The notes under the pieces: model-generated
The model's database searches: none
Told to the model about the DNA's origin: nothing
Seen by the model: only the letters and a program-made list of their open reading frames with translations
NCBI GenBank assembly: GCA_018350325.1
Contig: JAEVLN010000003.1
Span: 1,535,214 to 1,599,213, forward strand
Source of the DNA: Globodera rostochiensis
Taxonomy: Eukaryota > Nematoda > Chromadorea > Rhabditida > Heteroderidae
Reading direction: 5' to 3'
DNA: 64,000 bases
Shown here: positions 57,256-64,000 of the stretch, in pieces
Position numbering within the stretch: the stretch's first letter is position 1
How the letters are laid out: the number at the start of each line of letters is the position of its first letter
Program-made: the position numbers and the translations under genes

Positions 57256-58744
57256 TCTCCCGTTGTTTATATAGTCAAAGCACACTCTTTTTTCAATTAA
57301 CACAATTCATTAATTGAAAGGAATAATTAAATTCGTTTACGTCGTTCATTAAAAAGTGCATTAATTATGCGACTGATTTAATGAATGGCCCTTATCAGTT
57401 ACTGACTTATGAACGTAATGACCCAATTGTTCGGCACTTTCGCGTGTGTTCACGTCAATTTGTCCTTCGACTTTCAATTATATATTTTTGTTTTGTAAAT
57501 AAACTAATCAGAAAAATTCCCACCCCCGCGGCATTTCCGGTCAGTTGTTGATCGATCAACGATCACTTCCCTCAAAACAGCAATAAATGCGCACATAGGG
57601 CACATTTGTACATATTTTATGAATAAGAAATGAAAGGGCAACTTTTTGGTAATTCAAATTTTACTGTACTTTTATTTATTTAGTCAGAATATTTCTTCTG
57701 TTTAAAGGGCAAAGAGCATAAAATGGAGGGAAGGAAATGAAGAGAAATTCCAAAAATGTGTGAAACGAACAAAAGGAATTTAAAAACAAATTTTGTCCAT
57801 CGGATGGAATGAATAAATGCTGCTGATGATTTGGTGATGATCAATGATCAGGCGCTTTTCGCGACATTTAACGCACGGGGCGAAAGGCTTGGGAAAAAAG
57901 AAACGAGCGAATGAAAAAGTGCCAAAAGTGACGAAAGAAAATTAAAAAAGTAAATAAAATTAAATTAAAAAAATAAAAAGAAATGAGTGAAGAAAGTGTG
58001 CTCATTCTTCTCACGAATAAACTTAAAATAAATGTGATTTTTATTATTTCAACAAATGCCAGTCTTTCTCAATTCCCCCCCCCCCCCGGCGAAAAGGGAA
58101 TTCCATTCGAAATTCGAATAGCCTTTTTTGACTTTCTTTCAGTAACATAAGAGACTTTCTGTTTATTCGACCAAATTGGTTGTTTCGGTATGAAAACAAA
58201 AACAAAATTATGTGTTTAATAATAATTAATGTTCGATCGTCCGAACGATCAAATCAAATTTAAATAGAAATCGGTCCGACCGGCTCGTCTTTTGCATTTT
58301 TACCGTTCGACCAACCAAAATCCGCCGTCGTCAGTCTCTCGCGTGATCGCTTTTCCCCACAGTTTTGTCGTCGCACTTTTAATTCTTTCAAATGCCCTCA
58401 CTAATTTGTAATTAGACGATAATTCCATCCAATTTAATTTGTTCTTTACTTCTTTTTGCCAGACTTGGCATTGTTTGAGACCAATAAAATGCGCGGAAAT
58501 GATATCCCTCCCCCCCTCCCCCCCTCTTTCAAATGGATTAATAACTAAAGACGACGTTTTTTGCTTCGAATGGCCCCCTCCAATGTCCGTGTAAGAAATG
58601 GAAAGTGCGCATGAAAGTGCCAATTCGAGTCGCTTTCTTTCTTTCATTATGCACGTCACTCTCAAAGAATGAACGGGGGAAACGACAAAAGTGCAACGGA
58701 CGATTTTTGTGCTTAAATAAATTTCCACTTTTTTATAATGCGTT
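57256..58744. other. Intergenic; no gene I can support
   Basis: AT-rich sequence with a C run at 58,077-58,087. A 142-codon minus-strand frame at 58,300-58,728 lacks domains, signal sequence or biased composition and overlaps low-complexity G runs; I do not call it. It would contain the divergent flank of the right SDR copy. Confidence 0.5.
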
Positions 58745-59010
58745 GAGTCAGGGTGGCCATAGTACCTTATTTATTTAAGGCTTTCCTAATTTTTGGGAGT
58801 TTTTCTGTTTAAAAAATTTGAAAACTTTCAGTGAAAATGGCCAATTTTCTTAACATCATTAACCTTCAAAATTTTCTCGGCAGCGCCTTACGGCAGGCAC
58901 CGCCGACCCCCTTCCGCTCCCATGAAACAGAATTCGCAAAAAATTGAATTTTTGAAAATTGGAAAATCGGCAAAATTTTCGAAATTTTCTTCTACGGCGG
59001 CGAGTTTAGT
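58745..59010. mobile_element. Remnant carrying the dispersed GC-rich motif
   Basis: Contains, at about 58,872-58,912 in reverse orientation, the same GC-rich block found twice in the hAT element at 4,162-5,006 (TTTTCTCGGC followed by GGCACCGCCGACCCCC). It is flanked by similar AT-rich sequence with TTAACA and AAATTTTGAA words. CAGGGTGGCC at 58,750 resembles a hAT terminus, but I found no partner end. Confidence 0.4.
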
Positions 59011-59242
59011 TGGGGGGGGGGGCGCTCGGTCGGGCAGCCTCGCGCGCCGACGACTCTTTCGTTTCGCTCGGTCGATCCTCCCAAAACTCCGTCAACAGCA
59101 AGCAGTTATTTGTTAGTTGATCGAAACTATTGAACGATTACAACGACAGAATCTCCAAGATTTAGAGCAATATGCTGCTGAATGAGCGAGAAATCCCTAT
59201 TAATCTGCTGTAGTTCATAATCGCAGGGTTTGTACCGAATTT

Positions 59243-59690
59243 TTGAAAATAAGGACATCAATGGCAAAAAATAAGATTTTAGGGTCCGAAATATTACAAA
59301 AATGTTCAAAAATCCAGCAAAATGTGTGCTTTTTTATATCATATTTCTCTCCACCAATAATTTCCACGGGAATTTTAACAATGTTTGTTAAGAAAATTAG
59401 ACCGAAAACTGCAGAATTTCGCCCTTTCGTTTGTGAAAGTTTGGCAAATGGGAACGAGTTGATATATTTTCCCTCTGAAATCGACATTATGCAAAATTGA
59501 ACAAAAAGATTACCTACCTATGGGTGACTTTTTGTTCCAAAGGGTTTTAGAAGTTTTTAGATGAACTCAGTGTCGAGCGTGATCCAGACGATACAGACAT
59601 AGTGATCACTGGGGCACAGCGATTTATTTTTGCATTTACGGCGGGCTCAATTGTTACTCACGTCGGTACTCAAATAGATTGGTCATCTAC
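59243..59690 (+). pseudogene. Possible gene fragment of unknown family
   Basis: Two plus-strand stretches look coding by composition: KKIRPKTAEFRPFVCESLAN with GNELIYFPSEI (59,388-59,480), then FLDELSVERDPDDTDIVITG with AQRFIFAFTAGSIVTH (59,557-59,664). They could be joined by an intron around 59,485-59,550. The second runs directly into the first unit of the 49-bp satellite. No family recognised; a truncated gene or transposon-derived exon is equally likely. Confidence 0.3.
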
Positions 59691-59703
59691 CGCCCCAGCG
59701 AAG

Positions 59704-60430
59704 CGGGCCGTTTGCGTCTGGCCAGTTGCGTCTGGCCGTTTGCGTCTGGCCGTTTGCGTCTCAGGGCCGTTTGCGTCTGGCCGTTTGCGTCTGGCCGTTT
59801 GCGTCTCAGTACTTAAAAAGGCAGACTAAGTCGCACAATAAAAAATGTTTTTACCGCAAAATCAATTTCAATCTACTATTTTCTTCAAAGTTCATGTTTT
59901 AGCGTAAATGGAAATTCAAGAAATAAAAACCAAGAAAAACAACAAAAAGCTTGAACATGAGGGCTGCCTGTACGTCTTCCACATGTTCAACGCCGACAGA
60001 GATGTCAAATTTTGGCGCTGCGAACATCAACGAAGTGATGTCAAATGCCGGGGGCGCGTGAGCGGTACATAGACGCAAAAGCGGCGCTACCTCAACTCCA
60101 AGACGATCACCAGTACATCCAGAACCAAATCAATCCCCATTTAATTATTGAAGCACTTAGGGGAATTTCAGGCAATTACCAAATGAATTAATCTGTTTAG
60201 TTAATTTGTTATTTTGTTGTACAATTGCTTCATCGCCTGATAAAAATTTTGCTTATCATTAAAATCTAGAAACATTTTTGTTGGTGGGACTTAGTCGACC
60301 TTTTTTGTACTGGGACTCGACCGGCCAGACGCAAACGGCCAGACGCAAACGGCCCTGAGACGCAAACGGCCAGACGCAAACGGCCAGACGCAAACGGCCA
60401 GACGCAACTGGCCAGACGCAAACGACCCCT
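59704..60430. mobile_element. Inverted-repeat element carrying a FLYWCH domain ORF
   Basis: Both ends consist of about seven tandem copies of a 14-bp unit, GGCCGTTTGCGTCT on the left (59,705-59,810) and its complement on the right (60,322-60,425). One variant unit (GGCCAGTTGCGTCT) occupies the mirrored second position at each end, and the match continues inwards past TTTTT-AAGG-GACTAAGTC. This is a long terminal inverted repeat, as in Foldback or Mutator-like elements. No transposase is present. The flanks on both sides are copies of the 49-bp satellite, so it inserted into, or grew with, that array. Confidence 0.75.
59908..60072 (+). CDS. FLYWCH-type zinc finger fragment
   Basis: A 54-residue frame from ATG 59,908 to TAG 60,070-60,072. 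LEHEGCLYVFHMFNADRDVK then FWRCEHQRS and CRGRV matches the FLYWCH pattern: F/Y-L-Y, then FWRC, then C-x-GR. The terminal His pair is lost at the stop codon. FLYWCH domains in nematodes are often carried by Mutator-like transposons (established). Here it is a lone domain inside an inverted-repeat element, probably a remnant. Confidence 0.65.
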   Translation: MEIQEIKTKKNNKKLEHEGCLYVFHMFNADRDVKFWRCEHQRSDVKCRGRVSGT

Positions 60431-60434
60431 ACTC

Positions 60435-61372
60435 CGCCCCAGGGTTGTTTTCAGGTCGGTACTCAAATGGATTGGTCATCTACCGCCCCAGGGTTGTTTT
60501 CAGGTCGGTACTCAAATAGATTGGTCATCTACCGCCCCAGGGTTGTTTTCAGGTCGGTACTCAAATAGATTGGTCATCTACCGCCCCAGGGTTGTTTAGG
60601 TCGGTACTTAAATAGATTGGTCATCTACCGCCCCAGGGTTGTTTTCAGGTCGGTACTCAAATGGATTGGTCATCTACCGCCCCAGGGTTGTTTTCAGGTC
60701 GGTACTCAAATAGATTGGTCATCTACCGCCCCAGGGTTGTTTTCAGGTCGGTACTCAAATAGATTGGTCATCTACCGCCCCAGGGTTGTTTAGGTCGGTA
60801 CTTAAATGGATTGGTCATCTACCGCCCCAGGGTTGTTTTCAGGTCGGTACTCAAATAGATTGGTCATCTACCGCCCCAGGGTTGTTTTCAGGTCGGTACT
60901 CAAATAAATTAGTCATCTACCGCCCCAGGGTTGTTTTCAGGTCGGTACTCAAATATATTGGTCATCTACCGCCCCAGGGTTGTTTTCAGGTCGGTACTCA
61001 AATAGATTGGTCATCTACCGCCCCAGGGTGTTTTCAGGTCGGTACTCAAATAGATTGGTCATCTACCGCCCCAGGGTTGTTTAGGTCGGTACTCAAATGG
61101 ATTGGTAATCTACCGCCCCAGGGTTGTTTTCAGGTCGGTACTCAAATATATTGGTCATCTACCGCCCCAGGGTTGTTTTCAGGTCGGTACTCAAATATAT
61201 TGGTCATCTACCGCCCCAGGGTTGTTTTCAGGTCGGTACTCAAATATATTGGTCATCTACCGCCCCAGGGTTGTTTTCAGGTCGGTACTCAAATATATTG
61301 GTCATCTACCGCCCCAGGGTTGTTTTCAGGTCGGTACTCAAATGGATTGGTCATCTACCGCCCCAGGGGGTT
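60435..61372. repeat. 49-bp satellite, about 19 copies
   Basis: The unit contains GTCGGTACTCAAATAGATTG, GTCATCTACCGCCCCAGGG and TTGTTTTCAG. Shorter 47-bp units (TTGTTTAG) recur roughly every fourth or fifth copy. ATAGATT, ATGGATT and ATATATT variants cluster by position, with ATATATT towards the right end. One isolated unit lies at 59,668-59,702, left of the FLYWCH element. The 200-codon frames across the array come from 3 x 49 being divisible by three. Confidence 0.95.
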
Positions 61373-61384
61373 GTTTTGTCTTTT

Positions 61385-61726
61385 ATGAACAAAATGGCCA
61401 ATAAGGGGGATTCTATCTGTGGCTTCTTGCTCGTCTTCGGGTTTAGTAAAAGCCTCAAATCTTTTAGCAAACTCCAATTACCTCTGTTCTACGAAGCCTC
61501 CCTCACATTGACTGATTTGCCAATGCATTTTCACATATTCCCCCAAACGCCGTCTTTCGAGTTTACCCCAACTGCCACCGGCTTCGTCCTTCTCTTTTTT
61601 GTGCTGATTTTGGCAATTTGCTTCATTTTGAAAGTCGTTTTCTTCCTAACTGGACAACTCCGACTGTTTTTGGCCCCCTTATTGAACATTTACGACATCA
61701 GAAATCCATTGGAAAAGAGGCGATGA
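61385..61726 (+). CDS. Small C-terminal-anchored membrane protein, unrecognised
   Basis: A single-exon frame of 113 codons starting MNKMANKGDSICGFLL, directly at the end of the satellite. The end of the protein has a strong membrane segment, GFVLLFFVLILAICFILKVV, followed by RLFLAPLLNIYDIRNPLEKR. Composition in the unique part looks coding. The frame is open upstream through the satellite, so the true start may be the second Met or an upstream exon. Family unknown. Confidence 0.5.
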   Translation: MNKMANKGDSICGFLLVFGFSKSLKSFSKLQLPLFYEASLTLTDLPMHFHIFPQTPSFEFTPTATGFVLLFFVLILAICFILKVVFFLTGQLRLFLAPLLNIYDIRNPLEKRR

Positions 61727-62887
61727 GAGTGAAGCGCCGTAAGGTCATTTTTAAAAATTAGTCAATTTAAAAAACCAAAGATTTTTATTCAGAGAGTCCT
61801 TCCGATCAATCGTTTTGCTTTGTTTGTCTGATCAATTGAGTGATCAATGGCTTTTAAGCGTCAACGGCGTGCAGCAGCGGTTACTCTAAACAATAAACAG
61901 GGGACGTGTCCTGAAATATTAAATTTAGCCATTGTCGCAAATTGTCGAATAACTTTTGGCTATACGATTTATAATTTTCCAATGTCGAAAAAAAAGTTTC
62001 ATTTCGTAAATTCTCGAATGCTGGTAACTAAAACTTGTGTCTATTTAAAACGCAACTAAACCCACATTAATACACTAATTTGCTTAATTTTCATTAAGAA
62101 AAAAAGCTACTTTTGTAAAAATTAAAAAAGATGGAATTTGATATCGAAAAAAATGCACAGTTTCTTGGATAAAAAGTGCAGGTCACAAATGTGAACGCTG
62201 CCGGTTTTCGACTCGAACACCGGTCAAAGCCGTAGCTGCGCGACTCGTTTGACCGGAACAGCAAAATTTGCAATTTTGAGGCCAAAAATGGGACATAAAA
62301 AGAACGTCCGGATTTGGACATGCCATCAGCAGGCTCGTAGCCAGAAAAATCTTTCGTGGAGGGGGGGGGGGTAATCATCCATTTAAAAAAGATCGATTTT
62401 AGTGATGTGTATTATACTTTTTTGCATATTTTTAAAAAAGTGTTAGATTTTTTAGGTTTAACTGCAATTTTGTTAAGGAATTTTTAAAATAAATTGTAAG
62501 TATTCTGCTAAATCTGGAGGGGGGGGGGGGAAGGCGGTGTCGATAGACGCCCCGAGAAAAGGAGAAAAAAGTCCTCCCCCTATGGTTTCTTCGGTTGGGG
62601 GGGGGAATCCCGGACTGGTTAAGGGCATGCCATTAATAAAGTTTGTGAGAGTTGGCGAAATTTGAAAGTCCGTCTAAACTTTTTCTCTTTTTTTTTCTTT
62701 GGGATTTTCTTCATTTTACGACGATCGAAATGACCCAAAAGCCCCATTTGTCTAAGTCTCAAATCATCGCCGATTTGGGTCATCTGTCCGCTGGACGGTT
62801 TATGTAAGCAGCCGCCTCCCTTCTCCAATTCCATTCGATTTGATTTGTTCATTTTCACCACCCACAAAAGCAAAAAAGAAAAAGTGA
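61727..62887. other. Intergenic; no gene seen
   Basis: Includes a degenerate copy of the GC-rich dispersed motif near 62,530-62,560 (GGCGGTGTCGATAGACGCC), G runs at 62,361-62,370 and 62,519-62,530, and a 70-codon frame at 61,847-62,059 I do not trust. It presumably ends with the collagen promoter. Confidence 0.5.
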
Positions 62888-64000
62888 ATGCCCATGACGC
62901 CCTCCTCCCCCTCCGCTTTCCCCCTGATCGGCTGTCGCGAGTCAGTCTTCGTCGCCACCGTTCTGTCCACCGTTTGTCTAATGACCACCGTCGTTCTGTT
63001 GCCCATCGCCCATCTGCACACCCAACAACGAATCGCCGCCCTCTTGGCCGATGTCGAGTTGTGCAAGGTCCTAAAAAGTCGTCATTTTGTAAAAGTAGCA
63101 ACTCCATAATTCGTTTTTTTGGATTTCCTTGTCATAAATAAACTAATCGATGTGATAGGAATCTTTCACTATCAGTTGGAAAGTCGGGACATTTGGCGTC
63201 GAGTTCCGAAAAGTTTCGTCTCCGGCGTCAAACGCGAAACGCGCGTCCGACGCGAGGGTTCCCCGGACGCTTTCTCGCGCTATTCCGCTGCCGTCGCTGA
63301 AAGTCAAGCCGCTTGTTGTTCGTGCAGTCAGGGTTAAATAATCAGCGCCTCTTTTTGTCTTTGGAGATTTGAATTTTCTAAAGGCCCCCCCGGCGGTAGA
63401 GGACGACCCGGCATGGACGGGAAGCCGGGCAATGAGGGGGCACTGGGAAAGCCTGGATATCCTGGAAGACCAGGAAAATACCTTCCGGCCCCACCCGCGG
63501 GAGCGGAAAGTTGTCAAAAGGTGAAAAAATCCAAAAAACAAAATTTCTAAAAGGAATTTCATTGGCATTTACATTCAGTGTCCCCAAGGGGCGCCGGGAG
63601 CGCCCGGACTGCCAGGCACCAAAGGGCCGCGGGGGAACATGGGCAAGCCAGGACAAGCCGGAAAGGCGGGAGGTTGCGAGGCGACTACGAAATTTAACAA
63701 ACATTTCGTTAACAGAACACAACAGACCAGGCCCGCCGGGTCCGCCGGGCCCCCGAGGGGAGCCCGGCTTTTCGGGTGAGAAGGGCCCTCCAGGAGACAG
63801 AGGCAAAGTTCTCAATGGAGCGCCGCCAGGACCAACGGGGCCTTCGGGCGCTTTGGGTTAGCTTTTATATAATGGACGGATGGACACTGCCCTTTTTTTT
63901 GAAATGACGCTTTGTAATTGTTAAACTAAATTCAAATTTTTTGAAAAGGTCCGCGGGGACCGCCGGGCGGAAGGGGGCACGATGGAAAGGGCGGGCTGCA
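62888..64000 (+). CDS. Cuticle collagen, 5' part (cut by window end)
   Basis: Structural protein of the nematode exoskeleton, secreted by the hypodermis. Exons are 62,888-63,067, 63,176-63,332, 63,384-63,521, 63,580 onward, a further part from about 63,727 and one from about 63,949. The N-terminal domain has a membrane or signal-anchor segment, SVFVATVLSTVCLMTTVVLL, then ADVELCK joined in phase to LESRDIWRRV, matching the nematode cuticle collagen N-terminal domain. A basic stretch (VKRETRVRREG) is a likely furin-type processing site. CCSC precedes the first Gly-X-Y block (GPPGGRGRPGMDGKPGNEG). CQKCPQGAPGAPG opens the second and GPPGPPGPRGEPGFSGEKG the third. Gly-X-Y continues to the window edge. 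The junction around 63,680-63,727 (after GKAGGCEATT) is not resolved. Confidence 0.93.

Noticed and set aside
58300..58728. 142-codon minus-strand frame
   Set aside because: No homology I recognise, no signal or domain, and a G-rich low-complexity middle; could be chance.
61847..62059. 70-codon plus-strand frame rich in Lys/Arg
   Set aside because: Short, AT-rich, no domain, no supporting splice or signal features.
62190..62300. tRNA-like B-box resemblance (GTGTTCGAGTCG on the minus strand)
   Set aside because: No matching A box or cloverleaf could be drawn; at best a decayed tRNA-derived repeat.

Overview
The window looks like nuclear DNA of a nematode. The inferred genes are split by many short GT-AG introns (often 42-70 bp), 3' splice sites are mostly TTTCAG or similar, and there is a cuticle collagen, a FAT-2-like fatty acid desaturase and a nematode-style COG2. 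A tylenchid plant parasite (cyst-nematode type) is my inference from general character, not something one gene proves. Homopolymer C or G runs and C-rich minisatellites are unusually common.

Layout. 1-4.1 kb: C-rich repeats, no gene I can support. 4.16-5.0 kb and 7.0-7.2 kb: two small hAT-type DNA transposons with exact 8-bp target duplications, flanking a dual-specificity MAP kinase phosphatase gene (5.1-6.8 kb, +). 8.5-11.1 kb (+): ONECUT-class CUT-homeobox transcription factor, convergent with a FAT-2-like delta-12 desaturase (11.4-13.0 kb, -). 14.4-15.8 kb (+): secreted-type protein with a probable chitin-binding type-2 domain, convergent with a small secreted protein built of two related cysteine modules (16.1-17.0 kb, -). 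17.7-36.9 kb (-): one giant single-pass receptor-like gene (C-type lectin, LDLa, CUB, sushi, discoidin, HYR, ephrin-receptor-like, EGF, laminin-G/pentraxin), resembling insect Uninflatable. A three-TM protein gene is nested on the opposite strand in one of its introns. 38.6-39.9 kb (-): DPM1, divergent from COG2 (40.2-45.8 kb, +). COG2 carries a complete, divergent G-protein alpha gene nested antisense in its largest intron. UFL1 (46.1-49.6 kb, +) follows COG2 by about 240 bp.

50-57 kb: a 0.9-kb C-rich minisatellite, then a palindrome of two arms of about 2.15 kb (51,888-54,042 and 55,103-57,255) around a 1.06-kb spacer. Each arm carries a complete, apparently identical short-chain dehydrogenase gene. 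A second small membrane-protein gene is intact on the left and cut off at the end of the right arm. 59.7-61.4 kb: a FLYWCH-domain inverted-repeat element inside or beside a 49-bp satellite. 61.4-61.7 kb: small membrane-protein ORF. 62.9 kb to the end: the 5' part of a cuticle collagen.

Housekeeping genes in the centre serve the secretory pathway and ER (DPM1 for dolichol-linked mannose, COG2 for Golgi tethering, UFL1 for ufmylation at the ER). The outer genes concern surface, cuticle and signalling. The most unusual theme is that several intronic tandem arrays begin exactly at an exon-intron junction and copy the splice site in every unit. In one case each unit could itself be a GT-AG intron. 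Exon boundaries were read by eye from frame, phase and splice consensus; no alignment or search was run.
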